The notes: generated from the sequence alone by a model not told the origin. A stretch of 42,789 nt of DNA from Desulfofundulus thermobenzoicus (GCF_009428905.1 NZ_WHYR01000028.1:1-42789), one strand, 5' to 3'; numbered from the stretch's first letter, positions 1-9,227 are shown. Numbers and translations are program-made.

Positions 1-2
1 AG

Positions 3-881
3 CGCTTCAAACAGGCCATGGGTTTCAAAGTCTGGCTCTGCCGGGCCGGCGACCCGGAAAGCAAAGGCCGGATTGAAGCCCTGGTCAAGTACATGAAGGG
101 CAATTTTGCAGCCAACCGGCCATTTACCGACATCAACACCTGGAACAAAAGTTGCAAAGACTGGCTGGAACGGACAGCCAACAGGGAGATCCATGGAACA
201 ACAAAAAAGGTACCGGCAGAAGTATTCCTCGTAGAAAGGCAATACCTGCGCCCGATACCCTGTACAAGAACAATCCCTAAAGACATTTTAACCAGGGTGG
301 TGCGAAAAGACAACACCATATTGTACAAGGGCAACCGCTACTCCGTGCCCATTGGCACCTACGAACCCGGGCTGGAATTGGTAGTAGAAGAAGCAGCAGG
401 CATACTGACCATTCGCCATCCGCAAACCGGTTCAGTTGTTGCCAGGCATAAAATCAGCCTGGAGAAAGGGGTATTAATCCAAAACAACCATCACCTCCGG
501 GACAACACCAAAAGAATCGATGAACTTTTCGCCACAACGCTAAAGCTACTGGATGGAAGCAACAATGCCGCTACATTCCTGGAAACCATACGCCGGGAAA
601 AGGCACGCTATGTCCGGGAGCAGTTCGGCCTGATGCAAAAGCTGGCGCAAAAGTATTCCCCGGATCTGGTGGCCCGGGCCATTGACTACTGCCTGACATA
701 CCAGCTCTACAGTGCAGTTGACTGCCGCAGTGTTGCTGAATACCTCCTGAGCCGAGTTGAGCAACCAACTGCAGCAATCGTGTCGGGGAAGGCAGGTTCC
801 CTGCCCGATCATCTCCGGATTAAAGCTGCCCAACGGGATATTGCGGTCTATGCCGGGCTTACCGGAGGTGAAAAGTCGTGA
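3..881 (+). CDS. istA: IS21 transposase IstA, C-terminal part (5' cut by window edge)
   Basis: This is the DDE-type transposase subunit of an IS21 element, which cuts and joins the element ends with the help of the IstB ATPase. The reading frame is open from the first base, so the gene starts upstream and only the last 292 residues are visible. The segment begins at the end of the RNase H-like catalytic core: the stretch [19 protein letters not shown] contains the typical catalytic Glu region with the K-G-R-I-E pattern. It continues into the beta-barrel and C-terminal helical domain found in IstA proteins. The stop codon overlaps the istB start by 4 nt (GTGA), so the two are translationally coupled. 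No internal stop is seen, so the protein is probably intact. Confidence 0.92.
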   Translation, partial: RFKQAMGFKVWLCRAGDPESKGRIEALVKYMKGNFAANRPFTDINTWNKSCKDWLERTANREIHGTTKKVPAEVFLVERQYLRPIPCTRTIPKDILTRVVRKDNTILYKGNRYSVPIGTYEPGLELVVEEAAGILTIRHPQTGSVVARHKISLEKGVLIQNNHHLRDNTKRIDELFATTLKLLDGSNNAATFLETIRREKARYVREQFGLMQKLAQKYSPDLVARAIDYCLTYQLYSAVDCRSVAEYLLSRVEQPTAAIVSGKAGSLPDHLRIKAAQRDIAVYAGLTGGEKS

Positions 882-1633
882 AAACCGGCCAGGTACAGGA
901 GGTCAAAGTCATCCTTGGTGAACTAAAGCTAACCACCATCCGGGATAGCCTGGAAGAATTCCTCAAACCAGCGATATTGGAGAACCTTTCCTGTCTGGAT
1001 TTTTTGCACCGGTTATTAAAAAAAGAGGTGACTGCCAGGAACGCCAAGTCTCTTGAAAAAAGGATGAAACAGGCCGCCTTTCCCTATCAGAAAACTATTG
1101 AGGAATTTGACTTTGGGTTTCAAGTCTCTGTAACCCGCCGGCAAATCCAGCAACTGCTGGATTTGCACTGGGTGGAAAAAGCCTTTAATCTTTTGTTTCT
1201 GGGCCCGCCGGGAGTCGGGAAAACCCATTTAGCTGTAGGGTTGGGAATCCGGGCGGTGGAGCTTGGTTATCATGTTAGCTTTATCACCATGGACGAACTG
1301 ATGCGCACCTTGAAAACAGCGGAAATATTGGCCAAAAGCAAACGGCGGTTAAAACAAATCACAACGGCAGATTTAGTGATCATAGATGAGGTTGGTTTCC
1401 TGCCCATTTCACGGCCGGAGGCAAACCTGTTCTTCCAGCTGGTATCAAAACTATACCAGAACACATCAATAATCATCACATCCAACAAGGGGTTTGATGA
1501 ATGGCCAGAATTCCTTGGGGACCCGGTAATTGCCACCGCTATTCTGGATCGGCTTGTGCATAACAGCGAATTATTTAACATGACTGGTGACAGTTACCGG
1601 CTAAAGCACCGGAACACAATACTTTGCGGTTAG
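878..1633 (+). CDS. istB: IS21 helper ATPase IstB
   Basis: This DnaC-like AAA+ ATPase assembles on target DNA and activates IstA for transposition. At 251 residues it is full length for the family. A helical N-terminal domain precedes Walker A ([11 protein letters not shown], about residues 109-119), Walker B ([11 protein letters not shown], about 165-175), a sensor region ([18 protein letters not shown]) and the C-terminal arginine-finger/IstB tail ([10 protein letters not shown]...YRLKHR). The GTG start at 878 overlaps the istA stop, with GGAGGTG at 864-870 as ribosome binding site. A homologous ATPase acting as DnaC would lack the IstA partner, so the IS assignment is secure. Confidence 0.95.
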   Translation: MKTGQVQEVKVILGELKLTTIRDSLEEFLKPAILENLSCLDFLHRLLKKEVTARNAKSLEKRMKQAAFPYQKTIEEFDFGFQVSVTRRQIQQLLDLHWVEKAFNLLFLGPPGVGKTHLAVGLGIRAVELGYHVSFITMDELMRTLKTAEILAKSKRRLKQITTADLVIIDEVGFLPISRPEANLFFQLVSKLYQNTSIIITSNKGFDEWPEFLGDPVIATAILDRLVHNSELFNMTGDSYRLKHRNTILCG

Positions 1634-1747
1634 CCCGAAGTGGCCGGGCAGCCGTCCGGCCACCGTTCTGGGCGGTATTCCAGTCGCCCTACGGGCTCCT
1701 TCCATACCACCCAGAACGATATTATGTTCATTAACTGGAAAAAATCG

Positions 1748-1794
1748 TCCAAAATTATTGGCCATTTTTTATCCAAAATTATTGACCGTTCACA
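1748..1794. repeat. IS21 right-end terminal repeats
   Basis: The 16-mer TCCAAAATTATTGGCC at 1748-1763 recurs as TCCAAAATTATTGACC at 1772-1787, with a 24-bp period, followed by GTTCACA. IS21 ends characteristically carry several short repeats that serve as transposase binding sites and terminate in CA. The short open frame at 1640-1855 spans this DNA and is not credible as a gene. Confidence 0.65.
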
Positions 1795-1851
1795 GAAAGC
1801 CGGCGGCTGTATTTTTGCGGGGCAATTTTATGAAAAGGAAGGTGATCAAAC

Positions 1852-3162
1852 ATAAACATTTACGTGTTTGGCAGCCCAGAGCTAATCAGTCATTGCCGCG
1901 AGACGTTTGACGGCATAATGGAGCGGGGGACCCCCGGTCAGGATGACGTGGTGATTACGGACGAATCCCTGGAGGCCGCGCGGATGTACCTGCCGGCCAG
2001 GGTGTTTCTGGTCAATCCCCCATCCCTGGCCCTCTGGCGTGCCGCCACCGGCAGTGGCGTGACGGTAGCCGGCAGTACTGTGGCAGTAGCCTCCAAACTG
2101 GGTGTCCGGATAAGACGGACAAAAGGCCCGGCGCCACAACCGGGCAGAAACGTTCGGTCAACCCGAGCAGAAGTTGCAAAAGAAATTGCAAAAGAAGAGA
2201 AATCTGAAACAGCGACTGAAGGGGTGCAGGAACCGGATATCCCAATCTCCTGTGAAATTAACGAGGCGCCAGAAAGTAACCTGCCCGATTTAACAAAACG
2301 GGCGACGATCATCGCCGTGTACAGCCTCAAAGGTGGCGTGGGTAAAACCACGCTGAGCATGAACTTAGCGGCCGTACTGCGGCGGCACGGCCACGCCGTA
2401 TGCCTGGTTGACCTGGACATTAAGACGGGCAGCGCGACGAGTTACCTCTTTCCCAACTCCCGGCCAGCGGTGGATATCGTGTCGTGGGACGAATTCCCCC
2501 TGGAGAAAGCCTCCGATAAACTGGCGGTGGAAAGTTTCCTGGCTTCCGGCCCGGCGGGCATGCACGTGCTTCCATCCCCTGAAGCGTCTTACCAGGTCAA
2601 TGTGGTCACGAATCGCTTGATGGGGATGGCGTTGGACATCCTGTCCGCCCATTTTGATTACATTGTGGTGGACATGGCCGGCGGCGCGCTGGAGCACCGC
2701 GAAAGGAAAGCTCTATCCATGGCCGACGTGGTGTTTCTGTTAGCCACGCCGGACGAGATGTCCATATCCGGGGCTGTGCGTACCGTCGACCAGGTGGTCG
2801 GCCCGGGCAAACCGGTAGATCCTTCACGGGTCAGGTTCATAGTCAACCGGGACCGGCCCCGCGCCCCGCGCCGGCCGGAAGAAGTGGCCAGGATGGCCGG
2901 CCTGGAACTCTCCTTCGTCATCCCGGAAGACGGGCAGGCGATTGACGAAGCAGCCTTTCTGCAGCATACCCTGCCGGTGCTTTTGAAAAAGAACTCGCTA
3001 TTGAAGGAGTCTATCGAAAACCTGGCCGGAACGCTGGTGCCCGGTTTCAACGCGGCTCCGCACCCGAAGGGCGGCTTATTGTCCAGGCTGCGAAGCTTTT
3101 TCAAGAAACTAATCAGGAAAGGGGAGAAGCGCTCTGAAAAAAGTCTTGCTCATGCTGGATAA
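1852..3162 (+). CDS. CpaE/TadZ-like MinD-family ATPase, first of three
   Basis: Tad pilus localisation ATPase of the ParA/MinD superfamily, about 436 residues. An N-terminal receiver-like domain and a charged linker (about residues 100-145) precede a deviant Walker A (SLKGGVGKTTLSMNLA, near residue 160) with both lysines. Then come the DLDIKTG switch I segment and VVDMAGG, the Walker B region. CpaE/TadZ proteins are known to position the Tad apparatus at the membrane. The ribosome binding site GGAAGGTGAT (1837-1846) is 5 nt from an ATA codon at 1852; the first canonical start, GTG at 1864, is 17-18 nt away. I therefore favour ATA, as in other genes of this operon. The IS21 end is only about 58 bp upstream. 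Two further CpaE-like genes follow, so division of labour among them is likely but not shown. Confidence 0.85.
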   Translation: MNIYVFGSPELISHCRETFDGIMERGTPGQDDVVITDESLEAARMYLPARVFLVNPPSLALWRAATGSGVTVAGSTVAVASKLGVRIRRTKGPAPQPGRNVRSTRAEVAKEIAKEEKSETATEGVQEPDIPISCEINEAPESNLPDLTKRATIIAVYSLKGGVGKTTLSMNLAAVLRRHGHAVCLVDLDIKTGSATSYLFPNSRPAVDIVSWDEFPLEKASDKLAVESFLASGPAGMHVLPSPEASYQVNVVTNRLMGMALDILSAHFDYIVVDMAGGALEHRERKALSMADVVFLLATPDEMSISGAVRTVDQVVGPGKPVDPSRVRFIVNRDRPRAPRRPEEVARMAGLELSFVIPEDGQAIDEAAFLQHTLPVLLKKNSLLKESIENLAGTLVPGFNAAPHPKGGLLSRLRSFFKKLIRKGEKRSEKSLAHAG

Positions 3163-4327
3163 CAGTCCGGCAGCAAACTGGCTCAAACGCAATTTGAAAG
3201 ACGTGGAAGTGGCCACCGGTGATATTGATCCGGCTAACCCGCCGGACGTGGTGGTCACCGGCAGGACGACTGTGGTAAAAGACGCCCTGGAGGCCACCGG
3301 CTGGTCGGTGCCGGTACTGGTGGTGTTGGGGGAAGAAAACGAGCAAACCGAAAAGATACGCCGTGAACTGGTTGACCTGGGCCTACCCGGAGAATGGCTG
3401 TTGACCTGCCCGCCGGGGGAAACCATCCGGGCATCGCGGTTGACGGAAACTATCCGCCGGGCAATGGAAAGCGAAGTGAACCTTGATCCCCCCGTGTGGT
3501 CGCCCGGAAACGCGCTGGAGCTTGACTGCCCAACGGTGTTTGACTTCAAGGGGGGCGCGGGTAAGGCTACACTGTCTGTTAACACGGCAAATGGCCCAAT
3601 AAGTAACCCAACTGCATCTGACGAACCGATAACGAATATGCCTGCGCAAACCGTATGGGAACCGCCTGCGGTGACCAATTTTACCCCGGGAGCATATGAC
3701 CACTCCACCGGACGACTGATCGCCGTTACGAGTTTCAAGCGCGGGTCCGGCACCACCACCATCGCCACGTCTTTAGCCGCCCACGCCGCGGAAGCGGGGC
3801 TGAAAATGGCTCTGGTCGATTTAGGCAACCCGCCTTGCGCCGGATTCCACCTGGGGGTACCGGACGCGGCCAAAATCGAGGCCCCGGCGGTGTACGACAC
3901 CCGCTGGGGAACCCTGGTGGTGCCGGACCCGGACGCCGTCGATCCAATTATTGCAGATTTGGTACCTGAGCACGACGCGATTATCTTAAACGACCCAAAT
4001 GGATTTCATAATGGCGGCATAAAGACGGGCAAAACGATCGTGGTGCTGGATCGGGGCGTACAGGCAGTGGAGATAACGGCAGCATACGGCGAAACCCTCA
4101 ACGGCATTGCGGTTGTTAACAAAAGCGGCGCTTTTGGTGTTCCCATTGCCGCCATTGAAAACCTACTTAAACGCCATTTAATCGTCGTCGAAAACGATTT
4201 GGAAGGTTGCTGGTCCGCCCTGGCCGCCGGAGAGCCGGCCTTGTTCCGGAGCGCCGCCGTGGCCATAGGCATAGGCAAGATTGCGGCGGCAATCGGACTT
4301 ATGGAAGGGGGCGGGACAATTGCTTAA
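3134..4327 (+). CDS. CpaE-like protein with degenerate ATP-binding motif
   Basis: A second ParA/MinD-fold protein of about 397 residues. The N-terminal half resembles a response-regulator-like CpaE domain (VLLMLDNSPAANWL..., LVVLGEENEQTEKI). The ATPase core begins near residue 195 with LIAVTSFKRGSGTTTIATSLA. Here the Walker A lysine is missing (GSGTTT instead of GKTT), which suggests weak or no ATP hydrolysis. A second P-loop-like fragment, FDFKGGAGKATLSVN, sits about 65 residues earlier and then loses homology, like a relic of an internal duplication. GGGGAG at 3121-3126 is 7 nt from CTG at 3134; TTG at 3146 is the fallback. It overlaps the previous gene by 29 nt and the next by 8 nt. Confidence 0.75.
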   Translation: MKKVLLMLDNSPAANWLKRNLKDVEVATGDIDPANPPDVVVTGRTTVVKDALEATGWSVPVLVVLGEENEQTEKIRRELVDLGLPGEWLLTCPPGETIRASRLTETIRRAMESEVNLDPPVWSPGNALELDCPTVFDFKGGAGKATLSVNTANGPISNPTASDEPITNMPAQTVWEPPAVTNFTPGAYDHSTGRLIAVTSFKRGSGTTTIATSLAAHAAEAGLKMALVDLGNPPCAGFHLGVPDAAKIEAPAVYDTRWGTLVVPDPDAVDPIIADLVPEHDAIILNDPNGFHNGGIKTGKTIVVLDRGVQAVEITAAYGETLNGIAVVNKSGAFGVPIAAIENLLKRHLIVVENDLEGCWSALAAGEPALFRSAAVAIGIGKIAAAIGLMEGGGTIA

Positions 4328-4919
4328 AAACTACCGGTTAATGCTGGTTGTGGGCTTGATATGCGGCATCCTGGCTGCGGCTGGCGCAATCATCACGGTG
4401 AATCAAAAAATCGGCGCCCTTCCTGCCGTGGTGGCCGCCCGGGACATAGACCAACAGAGACTGTTGGCGCCCGAAGACCTGAAGGTGGTCCCGGTGCCCC
4501 GGGCGGCACTATATAAGGACGCGATTCCTGCGGCCGACCGGCTTGTGGGCTGGGTGTCCAGGGGGTTCATACCCGCCGGGACCGTTTTGCGGCAGGGGAT
4601 GCTGTTGCCCCCCGACCAGGCGGGGGTAAGCGGCATACTTGCCGCAAAGTACCCCGACCGGCTGGCTGTTGCCGTAAAGGCCGACGTGGAGACCAACGTG
4701 GCGGGCACGGTGCGCCCCGGGGATCTGGTGCGCGTCGTGGCGCGTTACAAAAGCGGCCAGGGAAAAGAAGGCCGACAGGAGACGATAGCGGACAACATAC
4801 CCGTTCTGGCAGTAAATGATAAAGGAGTGGTTATTGGATTAACTGCCCCTGAAAACGAAAAATACAACAAAGCCATGGCGGACGGCGCGGTAGTGGCTTG
4901 CGCCGTACTCAAAAAGTAG
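4320..4919 (+). CDS. cpaB: Flp pilus assembly protein CpaB (SAF domain)
   Basis: CpaB/RcpC proteins are cell-surface parts of Tad pilus machines. This one has 199 residues. An N-terminal membrane anchor (MLVVGLICGILAAAGAIITV) is followed by a SAF domain (VVAARDIDQQRLLAPEDLKV ... SRGFIPAGTVLRQGML) and an RcpC-type beta-rich region (LAVAVKADVETNVAGTVRPGDLVRVVA). The length is normal for monoderm homologues. I place the start at TTG 4320, preceded by GGAAGGGGG (4302-4310), not at the earlier in-frame ATG at 4281, which would prepend charged residues to the anchor. It overlaps the upstream gene by 8 nt, so coupling is likely. No secretin gene is present, as expected for a single-membrane cell. 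Confidence 0.85.
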   Translation: MLKNYRLMLVVGLICGILAAAGAIITVNQKIGALPAVVAARDIDQQRLLAPEDLKVVPVPRAALYKDAIPAADRLVGWVSRGFIPAGTVLRQGMLLPPDQAGVSGILAAKYPDRLAVAVKADVETNVAGTVRPGDLVRVVARYKSGQGKEGRQETIADNIPVLAVNDKGVVIGLTAPENEKYNKAMADGAVVACAVLKK

Positions 4920-4931
4920 GGGGTGTGTGAG

Positions 4932-6188
4932 CTGAACAACGTGACTGTTATGGGGACGCGTGACTTTGTGGACAATTTTTTGTCCGGGTGGCCTAAAGGA
5001 GCCCCGCCGGTGGTCAACGTGGCCACCGACGTTTCTTCCGCGCTGGAGGTTCTGGCGGAAGGGGACGGGGCCGTGGTGGTGGGCTTTCCGGACGGGTTGT
5101 CCTTTGCGATGGAAATAGCCGATCTGCATCGCGACCGCAGAATCTTTGTGGCGCTGGACCGGGATTCCCTGGCGGATTTAGGCCTCTGGCGGCGGGCGGC
5201 CGGACGCGGGATCGTCCCCGTGTCCGCCGACAGGGCTGCCGCCGAGGTAGCCGCAATGTTACCCGGAACGGCCTCCCCTAAGCGCGATCCGGTACCCATC
5301 GAGGCCATTATTCAGGCTCAAAGGGAGATGATCGGCCGGGGGGAGCGAACCAGGGTAATCGAAAAACTGACCCTGGCGTGCTGGAGCACTCGGGGAGGAG
5401 TCGGCAAAACCGCCCTGGCGGTAAACCTTTCTTGTATGCTGGCCCGGTGGGGCTTAAATCTCAGAAAAGACTTCCGGGTGGCCCTGGTGGACGCCGACGC
5501 CGACGGCGGCAATTTAAGTTACTGGCTCGGGTGCAGCAAACCGCGGGTGACCCTCCCGGCGTGGCTGGATATGCCGGATAAGGCCAGCTGGGACACGGTA
5601 AAGGAATACTTGCTGCTGCACAAGCCGAGCGGGTTGTACTATCTGCCCCGCTCCATCCGGGCGACGGACGAAGAGTTCGTAACCCAGGAACTGATGGAAA
5701 AAGTGTACAAAACCCTGTACCGGCACTGCGACGCAGTAATATTTGATCTGGGCACTTCCATACGCAAGGAAAACAACTATGTGCCCTACGTGCTTTCCAT
5801 GGTTGACATTGTGTTGCTTGTCTCCAGGTCGGATTACCCCACAATTCAGAGCATTAAGGCGGACCTGGAGGAGTTGGTCAACAAGTGGGGCCTGGACCTG
5901 GCCCGGATCAGGCTGGTGCTGAACCGGCGATCCCGGGGAGTGGAATACAAACTAAAGGACATCGCCGCATATGTGCAAGTGCCATTGTTGACGCCGGCGC
6001 TGCCGGAAGATCCAAACGTAGACCGGGCGGCAAACAAGGGGGAGCCGCCCGTACTTAAGTATCCCGCCGGGGATTTCGCCCGGGCCGTATCGGGAATAGC
6101 CAGACATGTGGTGGGCAGCGAACTCTGGGGCGAAGAAAAAAGAGGCTTCTGGAGCAGATTTATGAATGTCTTCAAGAAGGGGGCATAA
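4932..6188 (+). CDS. TadZ/CpaE-like MinD-family ATPase, third of three
   Basis: A ParA/MinD ATPase of about 418 residues with an N-terminal receiver-like domain (residues 1-110) followed by an ATPase core. The P-loop is CWSTRGGVGKTALAVNLS, with the final threonine replaced by alanine. It also has VDADADGGNLSYWLG and the Walker B-like VIFDLGTSIRKE. LVSRSDYPTIQSIK and LNRRSRGVEYK fit the MinD-fold switch and base-recognition segments. The putative signature lysine is replaced by Arg (TRGGVGKT), which may alter dimer-dependent hydrolysis. The run GGGGG at 4919-4923 overlaps a GTG at 4923 and is 8 nt from CTG 4932; GTG 4941 is another possible start. The gene directly precedes the CpaF motor ATPase. 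Confidence 0.82.
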   Translation: MNNVTVMGTRDFVDNFLSGWPKGAPPVVNVATDVSSALEVLAEGDGAVVVGFPDGLSFAMEIADLHRDRRIFVALDRDSLADLGLWRRAAGRGIVPVSADRAAAEVAAMLPGTASPKRDPVPIEAIIQAQREMIGRGERTRVIEKLTLACWSTRGGVGKTALAVNLSCMLARWGLNLRKDFRVALVDADADGGNLSYWLGCSKPRVTLPAWLDMPDKASWDTVKEYLLLHKPSGLYYLPRSIRATDEEFVTQELMEKVYKTLYRHCDAVIFDLGTSIRKENNYVPYVLSMVDIVLLVSRSDYPTIQSIKADLEELVNKWGLDLARIRLVLNRRSRGVEYKLKDIAAYVQVPLLTPALPEDPNVDRAANKGEPPVLKYPAGDFARAVSGIARHVVGSELWGEEKRGFWSRFMNVFKKGA

Positions 6189-6191
6189 ACG

Positions 6192-7403
6192 GTGGAACTG
6201 GAACAAGTACGCTATAAAGTGATACAGCGTATCCGCAAAGAAAACCGGGAAACGTTAAAGAATCCGGAAGGGCACAGGGATTATTTGCAAAGGCTTTTCC
6301 GGGAACAGCTGGAAAGAGAGAGGCCGGACATGTCCATCGTCGAACTGCGGGAACTATCCCGCAGCCTTGCGCTGGACGTCATGGGCTACGGCCCTTTATA
6401 TGAACTGCTGAGAGACCCCCTGGTCACCGAGATACAGGTCTACGCCCCGGACGTGGTAAAAATTGAGAAGGACGGCAGGTTTATCATGAGCGACGTGCGT
6501 TTCAGGGACATGGATCACCTGCTCACCACCATCAGGGGACTGGTAAGCCTGTCCGGGAAGAGGATCGACGAAAGCGAAGCTGTCATAAGCTGCAAGCTGC
6601 CGGACGGGTCGAGGCTGCACGCCAGCATCGCCCCGCTGGAAGTCAGCGGGGCGTTCCTGAGCGTCCGGAAGTTTCCCAAATTCCTGACCATGGAGGAACT
6701 GATCGCGCGGGGGAGCCTGACGGAAGAGGCGGCTTTTTATCTCAAACAAGTGGTGGAAGTGGGTCTGAACATTGCGGTCACGGGTATCGTGGGGGTGGGG
6801 AAAACCACCCTTTTGAACGCCCTGGCCGATCTCATCGGGCAGGACAAGACCATAGCCGTCTGCGAACAGGTGGTGGAGCTGCAGTTCCGCCGCCGCGACG
6901 TGCGCCGCCTGGAAGAAAAACCCCCAACCATCGAGGGCACCGGGGCGGTGACCCTTGACCAGTTAATTAAAGAGCAGCTCCGTCACCAGCATGACTGGGA
7001 CATTATAGGCGAAACCCGCGAAAAAGAAGCTTACTACGTGCTGGTGGCCACCACCGCCGGGCACAGCGTCATGACCACCTTTCACGCCGAAACCCCGAGA
7101 GACGCCATTCTGGACCGCCTGCCCGACCTGGTGATGCTCTCAAAGGAAGGGCAGGCGCACCAGGACAGGCAGTCGGTGGAGCGCAAAGTGGCCATGGCCA
7201 TCGACGTGGTGGTGCAGATGGGGAAAATAGACGGAAAGCGGCGGGTGGTGGAAATCGCCGCCGTGGGTTACGATGGCAACCCTGTGATCGAGCCTTTGTT
7301 CCGTTTGGGATACGGGGACCGTTTGGAGCGCCTGCCCGGAAACGGCATGGAAATGCTCCGTCAAAAGCGGCCTTACCGGAACTGGAAGGGGTTGGTGGTG
7401 TGA
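6192..7403 (+). CDS. cpaF: CpaF/TadA secretion ATPase of the Tad pilus
   Basis: Hexameric type II/IV secretion motor ATPase that powers pilus assembly, and probably retraction, at the inner face of the membrane. It has 403 residues, a normal length. The N-terminal domain includes the family signature LRDPLVTEIQVYAPDVVKIEKDGRF, near residues 72-96, split here by description. It is followed by an Arg-rich linker, Walker A (TGIVGVGKTTLLNALADL, about residues 196-213), an Asp-box-like region (CEQVVELQF) and a His-box region (GHSVMTTFHAETP). GTG 6192 is preceded by AAGGGGG at 6177-6183. The stop overlaps the tadB start (GTGA). The Walker B region reads WDIIGETREKEAY, where most relatives have an ILGExR motif. 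Confidence 0.93.
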   Translation: MELEQVRYKVIQRIRKENRETLKNPEGHRDYLQRLFREQLERERPDMSIVELRELSRSLALDVMGYGPLYELLRDPLVTEIQVYAPDVVKIEKDGRFIMSDVRFRDMDHLLTTIRGLVSLSGKRIDESEAVISCKLPDGSRLHASIAPLEVSGAFLSVRKFPKFLTMEELIARGSLTEEAAFYLKQVVEVGLNIAVTGIVGVGKTTLLNALADLIGQDKTIAVCEQVVELQFRRRDVRRLEEKPPTIEGTGAVTLDQLIKEQLRHQHDWDIIGETREKEAYYVLVATTAGHSVMTTFHAETPRDAILDRLPDLVMLSKEGQAHQDRQSVERKVAMAIDVVVQMGKIDGKRRVVEIAAVGYDGNPVIEPLFRLGYGDRLERLPGNGMEMLRQKRPYRNWKGLVV

Positions 7404-8290
7404 TTCTACTGTTGACGGGGGTGATGGCCTTCATTGCCGCCTGCCTGCTGGCATGGGGCATTGTTTTGTTTTTGCGGCGAAACCCGCTGGAAGAGCAAGC
7501 GGAAGCGATGCAGAATGACGACCAGAGGCGGGCCGGACCGTCGCTCTGGTGCCGGCTGTGGTGTACGGACATATACGGCATTGAAGAAAAACCCGCCGCT
7601 GAAGTTGCCGTGGTCTCGGCGGCGGTTGCCGGCGGGCTGGCGATCATGTTTCTGCGCCCCCACCTGGCCCTTCTTGTTTGCGCCGCCGCCTTCGTTGCCG
7701 CGCCGCGATTCTACGGCCAGCTGATCCAGAGCCGCCTGCGCATGGCATTCGCGGAAGATCTCGGGGCAGCGGTAAGGGCGCTGGGCAGGGGTTTGAGAGG
7801 CGGCACAGAGCTCAAAAGGGCGTTCGAATACGCCGCCAAAGAAGTGGGGGGTATTGTCGGCAGCGAATTTATGCGCGTGGTCGAGGATAGCAAAGGAGGG
7901 AAAATTGAAAACGCCGTAGAGAAAATGGCCGGGCGGGTGAACATCACCGAAGCCTGGATGCTGGCCGACGCCGTCAGGCAGCTTTCCCGCGCGGGCGGAG
8001 GGCGGAACAGTTTGGATCTGCTTGACGCCTGCGCGGACGAGATCGCGGCCCGGCGGGCAAGGGTGCGCCGGGTGGGAGCACAAACTACGCAGGTCAGGGT
8101 CGAGGGCGCGGTGGCCAGCATAGTGCCCGTGGCCATGTTTCTCTGGTTTTTTTTCGGTTACGGCGAAGATTACCGCGTGATGGTGGAGACCGCCCAGGGC
8201 AGGACATTGCTGGCCGTGGCCGTTCTTACGCTCGTCGCCTGCTGGGTAATAACGTTCGCCATCCTGCGCAGGGTGGGAATGTCGGAATAG
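7400..8290 (+). CDS. tadB: Tad pilus inner-membrane platform protein TadB
   Basis: TadB, together with TadC, forms the membrane platform on which pilin is polymerised. It has 296 residues. An N-terminal membrane helix (residues 1-25) and a second hydrophobic region (about 70-100) are followed by the cytoplasmic T2SF/GspF-like domain (AEDLGAAVRALGRGLRGG ... VEDSKGGKIENAVEKMA). Two C-terminal helices end the protein (AVASIVPVAMFLWFFFGYG and LLAVAVLTLVACWVITFAI). The GTG start overlaps the cpaF stop by 4 nt. The N-terminal RRNPLEEQAE stretch is echoed in the neighbouring TadC (RNPLQEQAEKME), consistent with an ancient duplication. Confidence 0.9.
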   Translation: MILLLTGVMAFIAACLLAWGIVLFLRRNPLEEQAEAMQNDDQRRAGPSLWCRLWCTDIYGIEEKPAAEVAVVSAAVAGGLAIMFLRPHLALLVCAAAFVAAPRFYGQLIQSRLRMAFAEDLGAAVRALGRGLRGGTELKRAFEYAAKEVGGIVGSEFMRVVEDSKGGKIENAVEKMAGRVNITEAWMLADAVRQLSRAGGGRNSLDLLDACADEIAARRARVRRVGAQTTQVRVEGAVASIVPVAMFLWFFFGYGEDYRVMVETAQGRTLLAVAVLTLVACWVITFAILRRVGMSE

Positions 8291-8302
8291 GGGGGGGAAA
8301 GC

Positions 8303-9175
8303 ATGTTCTACGCAGTATTGGCAGGCCTCAGTATATTCTGCCTCCTCGTGGCCGCCTGGTCCTGGATGGGCCGCAACCCCCTTCAGGAGCAGGCGGAAAA
8401 AATGGAGGTTGAGGCGAAAGAGAACCTGATTCGACGCCTGCGCAAACTGGGGTCCGCCGTGCAGCGGCGTGCGCCCCGGGTATTGGTGGATCTGGTCGGC
8501 GGTCCACGGGTGGCCGTCATGTTGAGGATGGCCGGGTCTCCCTTTGGGTTGACCCCGGACGAATACCAGGGATTGAGATTGCTCCTGGCCGGGTGCTCCC
8601 TGGTGTTTTCCATTCTCTGCATCGTCCTGGGGGTCGGAATCATCCCCGCCCTTTCGGTTTTGGCCGCCGGCGTGCTGCTTCCCGGCGTATGGCTGAAAGA
8701 AAGGGCGGAAAAGGCCAGGAAGAAAATGCGCCGCAGTCTGGCGTATTTCATCCGCCAGCTGGCGGTGGGAACGGCCGGAAGGGTATCCCTGATGGCTCTC
8801 GTAGCGGACATGGCCTCCAAAGCGCACCGGGACCCCCTGGCGCGGGAAATGGAAGTCGTTTTGGAAGACGTGTCCAGGGGGGCGAAAACCCTGGCCGGGG
8901 CGATGCAGGATCTGGCCAGGAACATTGACCTTCCCGAAGCGCACGAACTGGCGGCGGAGCTGGCGGCGGCGGACCGTTTCGGCGGGGAGGGGCTGGCCGA
9001 AGGTTTGCGCCGGCTGGCCCGCTCCCTGGACGCCCGCCGGGACGCCGAAGATATTGCGGCCATACAGAAAGCGGAAGTGCAGGTCACCATCGTGGTCACT
9101 GCGGCCTGCGTCATCGCCGGCAGCATCTTCATGGTTGGCGGCGTAACACTGAACTTCCTGCAAATCTGGCGCTGA
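8303..9175 (+). CDS. tadC: Tad pilus inner-membrane platform protein TadC
   Basis: Second GspF-like platform subunit, 290 residues. A membrane helix at residues 1-20 and two adjacent helices (about 95-135) precede a cytoplasmic helical domain (MRRSLAYFIRQLAVGTAG ... VLEDVSRGAKTLAGAM). A C-terminal helix (VTIVVTAACVIAGSIFMVGG) ends the protein. It is the only gene of the operon core with an ATG start, 12 nt after tadB and preceded by a run of G residues. Its partners in the same operon are the motor ATPase CpaF and TadB. Confidence 0.9.
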   Translation: MFYAVLAGLSIFCLLVAAWSWMGRNPLQEQAEKMEVEAKENLIRRLRKLGSAVQRRAPRVLVDLVGGPRVAVMLRMAGSPFGLTPDEYQGLRLLLAGCSLVFSILCIVLGVGIIPALSVLAAGVLLPGVWLKERAEKARKKMRRSLAYFIRQLAVGTAGRVSLMALVADMASKAHRDPLAREMEVVLEDVSRGAKTLAGAMQDLARNIDLPEAHELAAELAAADRFGGEGLAEGLRRLARSLDARRDAEDIAAIQKAEVQVTIVVTAACVIAGSIFMVGGVTLNFLQIWR

Positions 9176-9227
9176 AAGCCAGTGTTGCCGCGCGGGGATC
9201 GACCGCCTGGAAAGGAGGTGATACCGG

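Larger units (their letters stand above)
1..1794 (+). mobile_element. IS21-family insertion sequence, right part
   Basis: This segment carries the overlapping istA-istB gene pair typical of IS21 elements, followed by a non-coding tail with two direct copies of a 16-bp terminal repeat and a CA dinucleotide at 1793-1794, which is the usual IS21 end. The left end lies outside the window, so target-site duplication cannot be checked. The element ends about 58 bp before the first pilus gene. Whether it drives or interrupts that operon is not resolved; I see no convincing outward promoter. Confidence 0.85.

Noticed and set aside
1640-1855. 71-codon frame after istB
   Set aside because: It crosses the IS21 terminal repeats and lacks a binding site; it is the non-coding IS end.
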